A DNA stretch of 44,627 nucleotides. Source: Nocardia seriolae NBRC 15557 (GTDB lineage: Bacteria; Actinomycetota; Actinomycetes; Mycobacteriales; Mycobacteriaceae). Of the stretch, positions 14,986 through 22,491 are shown piece by piece. A program made the position numbers and the translations under genes. Below the pieces are notes generated by a model. That model was not told the origin of the DNA. It did not search any database and worked only from the letters and a program-made list of their open reading frames with translations. Position 1 is the first letter of the stretch, and each line of letters starts with the position of its first letter. Location of the stretch: NCBI RefSeq assembly GCF_007990715.1, contig NZ_BJWY01000054.1, positions 1-44,627 on the forward strand. The letters are read 5' to 3'.

Positions 14986-15969
14986 ATGATCGCGACCAGG
15001 AAACTCGGTGAACTGACCGTCAGCGCCCAGGGCCTCGGCTGTATGGGCATGAGCTTCGCCTACGGCGCCCACGACAACGACGCCGAATCCATCGCCACCA
15101 TCCACCGCGCCCTCGACCTCGGCGTCACCCTCCTCGACACCGCCGACGTCTACGGCCCCGAAACCAACGAGCGCCTCGTCGGCCGCGCCATCGCCGACCG
15201 CCGCGACAAGGCCGTCCTCGCAACCAAATTCGGCATCGTCTGGGGCGAGCAGGGCGCCATGGGCGCCCGCGGCGACGCCGCCTACGTCACACAGTCCTGC
15301 GACGAATCCCTGACCCGACTCGGCGTAGACCACATCGACCTCTACTACCAGCACCGCGTAGACCCGAACACCCCCATCGAAGAGACCTGGGGCGCACTTT
15401 CGGAACTCGTCCAAGCGGGCAAGGTCCGCTACTTGGGTATCTCCGAGGCATCCGTCGACAGCATCCGCCGCGCCCACGCCGTCCACCCCGTCACGGCCCT
15501 CCAGTCCGAATGGTCCCTCTGGACCCGAGACATCGAACCCGAAATCCTGCCCGCCTGCCGCGAACTCGGCATCGGCATAGTCCCGTTCTCCCCTTTGGGC
15601 CGCGGCTTCCTCACCGGCGCAATCACTTCCACCACCGACCTCCCCGCTGACGACATGCGCCGCCGCCTTCCCCGCTTCTCCGAAGGCAATTTCGACCGCA
15701 ACCTCGCCATCGTCGCAGCCTTACGCGAGCTGGCCGACGAAAAGGGCGTCACCCCCGGCCAATTGGCCCTGGCCTGGGTCCAGTCCCGCGGCGACGATGT
15801 GGTCCCAATCCCCGGCACCAAACGCCGCACCTACCTCGAACAGAACGTCGCCGCCACCGACATCACGCTGACCGTCGAGGACCTGGCCCGCGTCGAAGCC
15901 GCCGCCCCGGTCGACGCCGTCGCCGGAGCTCGCTACCCGGAGGAACTCGCCCGCGCGGCCGGACGCTGA
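14986..15969 (+). CDS. Aldo/keto reductase
   Basis: A 327-residue NADPH-dependent TIM-barrel oxidoreductase of the AKR family acting on aldehydes or ketones. The tetrad residues are visible: D in LLDTADVYG with its Tyr, K in VLATKFG, and H in DLYYQHRVD. The cofactor-binding C-terminal part includes VPIPGTKRRTYLEQN. Length is typical. The ATG at 14986 follows a MerR-type promoter directly, so synthesis is probably induced by a MerR/NmlR-like sensor of aldehydes or electrophiles encoded elsewhere, since no MerR gene is in this window. Confidence 0.93.
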   Translation: MIATRKLGELTVSAQGLGCMGMSFAYGAHDNDAESIATIHRALDLGVTLLDTADVYGPETNERLVGRAIADRRDKAVLATKFGIVWGEQGAMGARGDAAYVTQSCDESLTRLGVDHIDLYYQHRVDPNTPIEETWGALSELVQAGKVRYLGISEASVDSIRRAHAVHPVTALQSEWSLWTRDIEPEILPACRELGIGIVPFSPLGRGFLTGAITSTTDLPADDMRRRLPRFSEGNFDRNLAIVAALRELADEKGVTPGQLALAWVQSRGDDVVPIPGTKRRTYLEQNVAATDITLTVEDLARVEAAAPVDAVAGARYPEELARAAGR

Positions 15970-16003
15970 CCGGGTTCCGGGTGGAACCGGCGATACTGGC
16001 TCC

Positions 16004-16441
16004 ATGAGGATTTCGGTGGCCGCGGACGAGGACACCGGGGTGGCCGCGGCCGTGGTCGAGGAGTTGCGCGAACGCGGGCATCAGGTCACCGTGCACGGCG
16101 CACTAGAGCCGCGGGAGCGGGACGACTGGGCTTGGGCCAGCGAGGCCGCGGCCAGGGATGTGGCCGAGGGCCGTTCCGAACAGGCGGTCGTGTGCTGCTG
16201 GACCGGGACCGGCGCGTCCATTGCCGCGAACAAGGTCGCGGGGGTACGGGCGGCGCTGTGCGTGGACGCCTATACCGCCGAGGGTGCGCGGAAGTGGAAT
16301 GACGCGAATGTGCTGGCGTTGAGCCTGCGGTTGACTTCACGCGCGCAGCTCACCGAGATTCTCGATGCCTGGTTCGCCGCGGACCCGAGTCAGGACCCCG
16401 GCGATCGGGCGAATATCGCGCATGTGGGCAAGATCGGGTGA
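16004..16441 (+). CDS. RpiB/LacA/LacB family sugar-phosphate isomerase
   Basis: A 145-residue protein of the RpiB/LacAB fold. It begins with the typical MRISVAADE strand, and CCWTGTGASIAANKVAGVRAALC carries the family's C-x-GTG-x-S motif, with Cys as candidate catalytic base and the anion-binding loop. NDANVLALSLRL is the conserved second half. It may interconvert aldose and ketose phosphates such as ribose 5-phosphate and ribulose 5-phosphate; the exact sugar is uncertain because this short group is divergent. Its stop codon directly abuts the stop of the ligase remnant on the other strand. Confidence 0.87.
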   Translation: MRISVAADEDTGVAAAVVEELRERGHQVTVHGALEPRERDDWAWASEAAARDVAEGRSEQAVVCCWTGTGASIAANKVAGVRAALCVDAYTAEGARKWNDANVLALSLRLTSRAQLTEILDAWFAADPSQDPGDRANIAHVGKIG

Positions 16442-17798
16442 TCAGGCGTCGGCTGCGAGATGGGCGTTGGCGGTACGTAGTTCGCGTTTGAGGATCTTGC
16501 CACTGGGGTTCTTGGGGAGGGACTCGACGAAGGTCGCGTACTTGGGGACCTTTTGACGTCCTCCCGAGCCTGAAGGTCGGGATTCCTGCCAGCGCCCTAT
16601 CGGGCGCTCTGGGTGGGTTCCTGTTTCGCTGGGACGTGCCTATCGTTCTCACGACAGGACTTACGGACCCTCCGCAGGCGTTTAGCCTCTCCGCCCGTCC
16701 GGCGGCGAGAACATTGTTCGCAGCGTTGAGATCACGATCGAGGACCGCCCCACACACTGGGCAGGTCCAGACTCGCACTGACAGCGGTTTGGGTCCGTCA
16801 CGGTGCCCGCACGGCGCGCAGATCTGCGATGACGGATAGAACCGGTCCACCTTCGCGAAGTACCGGCCCGACCGAGCCGCTTTCTCCTCCAGCATGCGGG
16901 TGAACATCGCCCAGCCCGCGTCGTGGACCGATTTCGCCATCCGGGTGCGGGCCAAACCTTTCACACACAAGTCCTCGACGTAGATCGCTTGGGTTTCACG
17001 AACTACCGCCGTGGTGTGCTTGTGCGCCCAATTCCGGCGCGTATCAGCCACTCTCGCATGCGCCTTCGCCACCACGATCCGGGCCTTGGCGCGATTGTTC
17101 GAACCTTTCTGTTTGCGTGAAAGGCTCTTCTGCGCCTTGGCGAGCTTGCGCTCGGCTCGGCGCAGAAACTTCGGGGACTCGATCCGTTTACCGTTCGACA
17201 GGACCGCGAACGTAGTCAAACCCAGGTCGATACCCACCTCGGCATCGACGTCGGGCAACGGCCGGTCAACAACCTCGACAACGAACGACGCGAAATACCG
17301 TCCCGCCGCATCCTTGATCACCGTCACCGACGACGGCTCCGACGGCAGTTCTCGTGACCAGGCGACCTTCACGTCTCCGATCTTGGGCAGCCGCAACTTC
17401 TTTCCGGTGGTGACCGCAAAGCGGGCGTTGCGGGTGAACCGGATCGACTGCCGATTGTCCTTACGGGACCGGAACCGCGGATGAGCCCTCCTAGGGCCCT
17501 TGCGTTTACCGGTCACCGATCGAAAGAAGTTGCGGTAGGCGGTGTTCAGATCCGCCAGAGCCTGCTGCAACATCACCGCCGACACCTCGCACAGCCACTC
17601 CCGCTCCGGCGTCGCCTTCGCGGCGGTCAACCGCTTCGACAACTCGCTGTCGGAGACATACGGGAGCTCAGCTTCAAATGCGGTCTTTCGTGCCGCCAGT
17701 GCGTCGTTGAACACCACCCGCGCGCACCCGAACACCCGCGCAAGCGACTCTCGCTGACCGGCCGTGGGATACAGGCGATACTGGTAACGCAACTGCAC
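16350..17798 (-). CDS. tnpB: TnpB RNA-guided nuclease (IS200/IS605 OrfB)
   Basis: A transposon-encoded Cas12-like nuclease. The N-terminal OrfB region (VQLRYQYRLYPTAGQ) is followed by a split RuvC domain: D192 in GIDLGLTTF, E276 in IYVEDLCVKG and D357 in DRDLNAANN, plus a zinc ribbon with C328, C331, C347 and C350. All catalytic positions are intact. Numbering counts a TTG at 17801; the GTG at 17798 is an equally good start. The family core ends near residue 415, at the right end of the element. Here no stop codon is met, and the frame runs on about 68 codons through the ligase remnant and antisense to the rpiB-like gene. No TnpA transposase is present, so the element is TnpB-only. Confidence 0.92.
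   Translation of the reverse strand: MQLRYQYRLYPTAGQRESLARVFGCARVVFNDALAARKTAFEAELPYVSDSELSKRLTAAKATPEREWLCEVSAVMLQQALADLNTAYRNFFRSVTGKRKGPRRAHPRFRSRKDNRQSIRFTRNARFAVTTGKKLRLPKIGDVKVAWSRELPSEPSSVTVIKDAAGRYFASFVVEVVDRPLPDVDAEVGIDLGLTTFAVLSNGKRIESPKFLRRAERKLAKAQKSLSRKQKGSNNRAKARIVVAKAHARVADTRRNWAHKHTTAVVRETQAIYVEDLCVKGLARTRMAKSVHDAGWAMFTRMLEEKAARSGRYFAKVDRFYPSSQICAPCGHRDGPKPLSVRVWTCPVCGAVLDRDLNAANNVLAAGRAERLNACGGSVSPVVRTIGTSQRNRNPPRAPDRALAGIPTFRLGRTSKGPQVRDLRRVPPQEPQWQDPQTRTTYRQRPSRSRRLITRSCPHARYSPDRRGPDSGPRRTRHRESR
16442..16552 (-). pseudogene. C-terminal remnant of an acyl-CoA ligase (ANL superfamily)
   Basis: The last 36 codons of an AMP-forming acyl-CoA ligase, beginning KVPKYATFVESLPKNPSGKI. 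They include the A10 motif PSGK-IL-K with the lysine that catalyses adenylation. The frame is interrupted on its 5' side exactly at the right end of the TnpB element. The matching N-terminus lies at 17842-18005 beyond the element. Roughly 400 codons normally found between these parts are absent from the window. Confidence 0.82.
16553..16700 (-). ncRNA. Predicted omega RNA (reRNA) of copy 1
   Basis: In this family a guide RNA is made from the 3' end of tnpB through the right end, and the guide is the flanking sequence. The two hairpins at 16563-16608 fit the scaffold. The guide would be the first 16-20 nt beyond the end, on the minus strand from about 16552, which is ligase coding sequence. 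Placement is inferred from family knowledge. Confidence 0.45.
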
Positions 17799-17841
17799 CA
17801 ACGCAATCTATCGACACCCACCGACAGAAACCCTGATGCGC
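16553..17841 (-). mobile_element. IS200/IS605-type TnpB-only element (IS1341-like), copy 1
   Basis: About 1.29 kb. The right end has hairpins CCCGA/TCGGG (16563-16581) and AGCGCCC-TATC-GGGCGCT (16591-16608). The left end contains ATCGACACCCACCGACA. Similar left-end and right-end sequences occur around the second TnpB at 27819-29144, which supports the boundaries to within several bases. It has neither target duplications nor long inverted repeats, as expected for the family. Confidence 0.75.
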
Positions 17842-18005
17842 TTGCAGGGCGCTGTTTGCGACACCGAGGTCGGCGTAACTCTCGCGCTGCTCCCGCCACA
17901 CCAGCGCGGTCGTGCCCGAACCCGGGCGGCGCTGCGCCGCAGGAGATCTCCGAGCGCCTGGGACCGCGCGCCCGCCACCGTCAGATCAGTGCCCTCTGCA
18001 TCCAT
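17842..18005 (-). pseudogene. N-terminal remnant of an acyl-CoA ligase
   Basis: The frame opens with MDAEGTDLTVAGARSQALGD, and LLRRSAARV is a typical ANL-ligase opening. After about 30 codons a single-base frameshift is needed to continue into TALVWREQRESYADLGVA, the classic next segment (TALV....YAEL). The sequence then stops at the left end of the TnpB element. With the fragment at 16442-16552 it forms one broken ligase gene. It starts 34 nt after the gamma-glutamylcyclotransferase stop, so it was probably the last gene of the MBL/GGCT operon. Confidence 0.78.
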
Positions 18006-18039
18006 GCGACCAACTTCTACCGCACGAATGTGTCCCGCG

Positions 18040-18498
18040 TCATACAGTCTCGCTGAGCAGGACCAGATTTCGCCGCCACGCAGCGCATTTCCCCCGGTAA
18101 TGCGGAAGCTGCTCGGCGGCGAACGCCGCCGCCGACCAATCCCGTTCCTCGACCTCGGCGGTCCAGACGTAGGTCCACGCGTACCCGGCCCGCTCCCCCA
18201 CCGTCACCGCGGCCGGCAGCAGATCGTAATCGTCGTCCTCGAACGCGTCGAGCACCCGCCACTCCTCGGCGGTGAGCCCGATGAGCAGAAAACCGTCGGT
18301 GACACTTCCGGTCGCGGTGACCAGACCGGGGTACACCCGCCCCGGCAGGGCGGCGGCCCGGCGCCCGAGCAAGCGCGCGGGCTCCATTTCCGGTACGCGC
18401 CCGAGTAATTCGGTCAGCACGGCGCCGAATTGCAAAGTCCCATAGACGAACAGAGGATCAGTTGCGGACGGCAGTTTCCGTGCCCACCGGTCGGTCAT
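18040..18498 (-). CDS. Gamma-glutamylcyclotransferase-like protein (AIG2/GGCT fold)
   Basis: A 152-residue protein. FVYGTLQFG is the substrate-loop motif, and the acidic FEDDDYDLLPAAVTV matches the region with the catalytic glutamate (in FED/E). It resembles plant AIG2 and bacterial YtfP-like proteins that cyclise gamma-glutamyl amines or peptides. The real substrate is unclear, since actinobacteria of this type use mycothiol and not glutathione. Its ATG overlaps the MBL gene's stop by 4 nt, so the pair is translationally coupled. Confidence 0.85.
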   Translation of the reverse strand: MTDRWARKLPSATDPLFVYGTLQFGAVLTELLGRVPEMEPARLLGRRAAALPGRVYPGLVTATGSVTDGFLLIGLTAEEWRVLDAFEDDDYDLLPAAVTVGERAGYAWTYVWTAEVEERDWSAAAFAAEQLPHYRGKCAAWRRNLVLLSETV

Positions 18499-19271
18499 CG
18501 ACCGACTGTACGCGCGAAGATCCCGGCGTCGTGCGAGTTGATGATGGTCACCTGGTGCCCGTGCGACTTTCGCAGTTCGCGCAGCCGCCGCTGATTGGCG
18601 TGGTAGGCGTCACCGGCGATGGCCCCGGTCTCGTACACCTTCCACCAGAACGGCGTGAACGGCTCCTCGGGATGAATGCTGGACTCCGGGAAGAACGAGT
18701 CGCCCGCGTGCAGCAGCCATCCGTTGCCGTGATCGATGGCCACCCCGGCGTGCCCGCGGGTGTGCCCGGCCAGGGGCACCACCAGAATCTCCGGCGGCAG
18801 CCCCGGCAGATCCCGGACCGCGGTGAACCCGAACCAGTCCTCGGCCCCCTCGACCTCGTTGACCATCCATTTGGGCCCGTGCGCCCACTGCGCCGCCCGA
18901 TAGCGCAGCTTCTCCGAGAGCGTGGGAGTGGCGGTGACGGCCCGGAATTCGGGGCCGTGGACGTGCACGGTGGCCTCGGGGAAATCCGACAGCCCGGCGG
19001 AGTGGTCGAGGTCGAGGTGGGTCAGGATGATGTGCCGGACATCGCGCGGGTCGTAGCCCAGGGCCTGGATCTGCCGGAACGCGGTCTCGGCCTCGGTCGG
19101 CTTCGCCCCCAGGAGGAAACGGCTGGCACCGATCATCTTTCCGGGCTGGCGCACGGCCTCAAGCCCGAACCCGGTGTCGACGAGCACGAGCGCGTCCCGG
19201 GTCTCGACGAGCAGGCAGTGATCGACCAGGCCGAATCCCATGGTGCCGCAGTTCAGGTGGTGAATCCGCAT
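18495..19271 (-). CDS. Metallo-beta-lactamase-fold hydrolase
   Basis: A 258-residue MBL protein. THLDLDHSAGL supplies the HxHxDH-type motif in the form H-x-D-x-DH, as in AHL-lactonase-like enzymes where the first ligands vary. AGHTRGHAGVAI and the Asp in HAGDSFF supply further metal ligands, and NSHDAGIF supplies the last His. The substrate is unknown; lactones or other esters are possible. It is first in a minus-strand operon with the GGCT-like gene (4-nt overlap) and, originally, the broken ligase. Confidence 0.88.
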   Translation of the reverse strand: MRIHHLNCGTMGFGLVDHCLLVETRDALVLVDTGFGLEAVRQPGKMIGASRFLLGAKPTEAETAFRQIQALGYDPRDVRHIILTHLDLDHSAGLSDFPEATVHVHGPEFRAVTATPTLSEKLRYRAAQWAHGPKWMVNEVEGAEDWFGFTAVRDLPGLPPEILVVPLAGHTRGHAGVAIDHGNGWLLHAGDSFFPESSIHPEEPFTPFWWKVYETGAIAGDAYHANQRRLRELRKSHGHQVTIINSHDAGIFARTVGR

Positions 19272-19359
19272 GGCCAGAGCGTTTCAGACGGTCCGATACG
19301 ACGCAACCGCGCAGGTGCCGGAATTGCCGGAACCCGAGTAGTGCCCCAACGAAACCCGG

Positions 19360-20268
19360 TCAGCTCGGCCGGCACTCGCGAATGATCTGGGCGAGCAGCT
19401 CGAAATCCTCGGCCCGCGCGGTGGACGAGCGATAGGCGAGCCCGACCGTGCGTCCCGGCGCGGGCGCGGCGAAGGTGGCGATATCGAGGGTCCCGCGCGC
19501 GGTCTCGGCGGCCACCGCCATGGCCGGAATCAGCGTCACCCCGAGATCGCCCGCCACACACTGCACCACGGTGGCCAGCGAGGCCGCGCGGGTGTCGCCC
19601 ACCGCGCCCGGCTGCACGGCCCCGGCGCGGCACAGGTCCAGGGTCTGATCGCGCAGGCAGTGCCCCTCGTCGAGGAGCAGCAGCGGAAGTGCGTCCAGGT
19701 CCCCGGGTTTCAGGTCGGTGCGCCCGGCCAGCCGGTGCCCGCGCGGCAGCACCAGCACGAATTCCTCGGTGTACAGCGGTGTCTCGACCAGCCCGGTGGC
19801 GTCGGACGGCAGCGCGAGCAGCGCCACGTCGAGCACGCCCGTGCGCAGCCCGTCCAGCAGCCGCGCGGTCTGGTCCTCGATGACGTACGGCGCCAGATTC
19901 GGCATTCGCCTGCGCAATTCGGGCAGCAGGGTGGGCAGCACGTAGGGGGCGACGGTCGGGATGATGCCCAGTCGCAGCGTGCCGACCAGGCCCCGCCCCG
20001 CCGCGGATGCGACAAATCGGTCAGCGGCCTCGAGGGTGGCAATGGCTTGCGGCAGTAGCCGTTTGCCATCCGCGGTGACCAGCACCCGGCGTGTGCTGCG
20101 CTCGATCAACTGGAGCCCCAGTCCGTTTTCCAATGATGCCAGGGCCTGCGATAACGTGGGCTGGCTCACGCCGAGCCGGGTCGCAGCGGTGCCGAAGTGC
20201 CGGTATTCCGCGATGGCCACGAACGCACGCAGCTGTGACAGGGTGGGCTGATAAGTTTGATCAGTCAC
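19360..20268 (-). CDS. oxyR: Peroxide sensor OxyR (LysR family)
   Basis: A 302-residue transcription factor that is oxidised by H2O2 and controls the divergent ahpC-ahpD. The N-terminal HTH reads LSQLRAFVAIAEYRHFGTAA then VSQPTLSQALASLE, and the C-terminal sensor domain keeps the redox pair C204 and C213 (GHCLRDQTLDLC), with the same 9-residue spacing as E. coli C199 and C208. The GTG at 20268 (VTDQTYQPT) is chosen by comparison with actinobacterial OxyR; another GTG is at 20295. Unlike in M. tuberculosis, where oxyR is decayed, this gene looks complete. Confidence 0.94.
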   Translation of the reverse strand: MTDQTYQPTLSQLRAFVAIAEYRHFGTAATRLGVSQPTLSQALASLENGLGLQLIERSTRRVLVTADGKRLLPQAIATLEAADRFVASAAGRGLVGTLRLGIIPTVAPYVLPTLLPELRRRMPNLAPYVIEDQTARLLDGLRTGVLDVALLALPSDATGLVETPLYTEEFVLVLPRGHRLAGRTDLKPGDLDALPLLLLDEGHCLRDQTLDLCRAGAVQPGAVGDTRAASLATVVQCVAGDLGVTLIPAMAVAAETARGTLDIATFAAPAPGRTVGLAYRSSTARAEDFELLAQIIRECRPS

Positions 20269-20277
20269 GCCTATCAG
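20248..20277. promoter_or_regulatory. Candidate OxyR-binding site
   Basis: CTGATA (20248-20253) and TATCAG (20272-20277) are inverted arms around an internal TTGATCA. The site overlaps the oxyR start and lies about 105-130 bp upstream of ahpC. It is reminiscent of LysR boxes and suited to autoregulation, but the spacing is longer than a classic T-N11-A box. Confidence 0.4.
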
Positions 20278-20380
20278 TGTAGTGCGACCGATCACGTTTA
20301 CCTCTCGCTACGGTTCGGCAAAGATCGGAATCGTATATACGTCTCGACACAATCGGCACGACTACATATGAGGAGCAAGC

Positions 20381-20968
20381 ATGGCCCTGCTGACCATCGG
20401 CGACCAGTTCCCCGCCTACAACCTGACCGCGGTCATCGGCGGTGACCTCTCGAAGGTGAACGCTCAGCAGCCCGACGACTACTTCACCCAGATCTCGAGC
20501 GACGACTACGCCGGCAAGTGGCGCGTCGTCTTCTTCTGGCCCAAGGACTTCACCTTCGTCTGCCCGACCGAGATCGCCGCCTTCGGCAAGCTGAACGACG
20601 AGTTCGAAGACCGCGACGCGCAGGTGCTCGGCGCCTCGGTCGACAACGAGTTCGTGCACTTCCAGTGGCGTGCCCAGCACGAGGACCTCAAGACCCTCCC
20701 GTTCCCGATGCTGAGCGACCTCAAGCGCGAATTGGCCGCCGCCACCGGCGTTCTCAATGCCGACGGCGTCGCCGACCGCGCCACCTTCATCATCGACCCG
20801 AACAACGAGATCCAGTTCGTGTCCGTCACCGCGGGTTCGGTCGGTCGCAATGTCGACGAGGTGCTGCGCGTCCTCGACGCCCTGCAGTCCGACGAGCTGT
20901 GTGCCTGCAACTGGAAGAAGGGCGACCCGACCATCAAGGCCGGCGAGCTCATGACCGCTTCCGTCTGA
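20381..20968 (+). CDS. ahpC: Alkyl hydroperoxide reductase AhpC (peroxiredoxin)
   Basis: A 195-residue 2-Cys peroxiredoxin that reduces H2O2, organic peroxides and peroxynitrite. The peroxidatic C61 is in FTFVCPTE, and C174 and C176 are in DELCACNWKKGD, the three-cysteine arrangement known from mycobacterial AhpC. Electrons come through AhpD, encoded next. An AGGAG sequence lies 5 nt before the ATG, and a TATATA-like -10 is near 20334. It is divergent from oxyR, which is expected to control it. Confidence 0.97.
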   Translation: MALLTIGDQFPAYNLTAVIGGDLSKVNAQQPDDYFTQISSDDYAGKWRVVFFWPKDFTFVCPTEIAAFGKLNDEFEDRDAQVLGASVDNEFVHFQWRAQHEDLKTLPFPMLSDLKRELAAATGVLNADGVADRATFIIDPNNEIQFVSVTAGSVGRNVDEVLRVLDALQSDELCACNWKKGDPTIKAGELMTASV

Positions 20969-21002
20969 CACTCGCAAGGGCTGAGATACAAGGGAATCCA
21001 TC

Positions 21003-21542
21003 GTGACCGTCGAAAACCTGAAGAACTCGCTACCCGAGTACGCCAAGGATCTGAAGCTCAACCTGTCCTCGCTGGCGCGCACCACCGTGCTGGGCGAGCA
21101 GCAGCTGTGGGGCACCCTGCTGGCCTCGGCCGCGGCCACCAAGTCCGCGACCACGCTGCGGGAGATCGCCGAGGAGGCGGCCGAGGTGCTCTCGGCCGAG
21201 GCGTACAACGCCGCGCTGGGCGCCGCGTCGATCATGGGCATGAACAATGTGTTCTACCGCGGCAAGGCTTTCCTGGAGGGCCGCTACGACGATCTGCGCG
21301 CGGGCCTGCGCATGCAGATCATCGGCAATCCGGGTGTGGACAAGGCCGATTTCGAGCTGTGGTCGTTCGCGGTGTCCTCGATCAACGGCTGCCAGCACTG
21401 CCTGGAGGCGCACGAGCACACGCTGCGTGAGGCGGGCGTGTCGCGCGAGGTGATCTTCGAGGCGCTGCGCGCGGCGGCGATCGTGGCGGGCGTCGGTCAG
21501 GCCGTGGCCTCGACCGAGGCGCTGGCGGCGGCCGCGGTCTGA
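21003..21542 (+). CDS. ahpD: Alkyl hydroperoxidase AhpD
   Basis: A 179-residue all-helical carboxymuconolactone-decarboxylase-fold protein that links AhpC to lipoamide-dependent reduction in mycobacteria. The active site SINGCQHCLEAHE supplies C130, C133 and H137, with E118 also conserved, at the numbering known for M. tuberculosis AhpD. A GTG start lies 34 nt after the ahpC stop, so the two form an operon. Two hairpins follow the stop. Confidence 0.97.
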   Translation: MTVENLKNSLPEYAKDLKLNLSSLARTTVLGEQQLWGTLLASAAATKSATTLREIAEEAAEVLSAEAYNAALGAASIMGMNNVFYRGKAFLEGRYDDLRAGLRMQIIGNPGVDKADFELWSFAVSSINGCQHCLEAHEHTLREAGVSREVIFEALRAAAIVAGVGQAVASTEALAAAAV

Positions 21543-21561
21543 CCCGACTCTCGGGACCCTC

Positions 21562-21625
21562 GGGGTTTCACCCCTGAAACCCCCGAGCCCCGGAGGGGCC
21601 GGCACTGCGAGGCGCCGGCCCCTTT
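21562..21625 (+). terminator. Double hairpin terminator after ahpD
   Basis: GGGGTTTCA-CCCC-TGAAACCCC (21562-21583) is followed by GGGGCCGGC (21595-21603) pairing with GCCGGCCCC (21614-21622) and then TTTG. Both stems are perfect 9-bp arms. Confidence 0.8.
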
Positions 21626-21698
21626 GTCATTTGCCAATGGATTGCTGCAATCGGGTCACCGGTCGGCAACATTGAGCGGTTCGCCCGGAATGCCCACC

Positions 21699-21704
21699 TA
21701 GACT
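21699..21704 (+). promoter_or_regulatory. -10 box TAGACT of a probable leaderless promoter
   Basis: TAGACT ends 7 nt before the ATG at 21712, and no ribosome-binding site is present. Confidence 0.5.
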
Positions 21705-21711
21705 CCCCCGC

Positions 21712-22470
21712 ATGCCTCCGCGCTCCCGGACCCCTGCCCGGCGCCGCTGGCGCAAACTCTTCGCCACGTCCGTCCTGCTCATCGCGGCCGCCGCCGTGGG
21801 CATGGCGTTGTATCTGGACCACCACGAGCAGACCCACGCGCAGACACCACCGGCGGGCGGCGCGGGCGATCCGGAGGGCACCCGGCTGCTCGACGCCGGG
21901 CAGGCGCGCACCGGTTTGGATCGGCTCACCGTGGCCTGGAATCGCAATTGGGAGTCCTATCAGCGCAATGCGTTCGGGCCGGGCTGGTCCGGGCGCGGCG
22001 GCGAGCCGGTGCTCAGCGACGGGTGCACCGCGCGCGAGGACGTGATGAAGCGCGACCTCACCGAAGCGCGTCTGGGAGAAAGCAATTCATGCCTGGTGCT
22101 GAGCGGGACGCTCATCGATCCGTACACCGGCGAGCGGCTGCCCTACGACCGGTTCAAGTCCTCGCAGATCGAGATCGACCACGTGGTGGCGCTCGGCGAC
22201 GCGTGGCGCTCGGGGGCTTCGCAATGGAATCCCGAACAGCGCGAGAAGTTCGCCAATGACGTCGGCAATCTGCTGGCGGTGCAGAAGCAGGCCAATCAGG
22301 ACAAGGGCTCCAAGACGCCGGACCAGTGGAAGCCGCGGCAGGCCGACTGGTGTGATTACGCGCGCCGGTGGGTGAGCGTGAAGTCGCGCTGGGGCTTGAC
22401 CGTGCAGCCCACCGAGAAGAGCGCCCGGGCGGACATGCTCGGAACCTGTGGGCCTCCCGCGAATGGATAA
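21712..22470 (+). CDS. Membrane-anchored or secreted HNH nuclease-like protein
   Basis: 252 residues. An arginine-rich start and one hydrophobic segment (residues 17-34) suggest a signal anchor. The main domain belongs to the GmrSD C-terminal/DUF1524-like HNH group: IEIDHVVALGDAWRSGA carries the DH of the nuclease motif, NLLAVQKQANQDKGSKTP supplies the conserved Asn residues, and W.P follows. Such proteins are common single-domain extracellular nucleases in actinobacteria. Four Cys residues could form disulfides outside the cell. The target is unknown; nutrient scavenging or competition are possible. Confidence 0.85.
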   Translation: MPPRSRTPARRRWRKLFATSVLLIAAAAVGMALYLDHHEQTHAQTPPAGGAGDPEGTRLLDAGQARTGLDRLTVAWNRNWESYQRNAFGPGWSGRGGEPVLSDGCTAREDVMKRDLTEARLGESNSCLVLSGTLIDPYTGERLPYDRFKSSQIEIDHVVALGDAWRSGASQWNPEQREKFANDVGNLLAVQKQANQDKGSKTPDQWKPRQADWCDYARRWVSVKSRWGLTVQPTEKSARADMLGTCGPPANG

Positions 22471-22477
22471 CTGTGGG

Positions 22478-22483
22478 TATGCT
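22478..22483 (+). promoter_or_regulatory. -10 box TATGCT of a probable leaderless promoter
   Basis: TATGCT ends 8 nt before the ATG at 22492, without a ribosome-binding site. It lies just past the stop of the upstream nuclease gene. Confidence 0.5.
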
Positions 22484-22491
22484 CCGAAGCC

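Noticed and set aside
19360..21542. oxyR pseudogene, as in M. tuberculosis
   Set aside because: The frame is continuous, with HTH and both redox cysteines in place.
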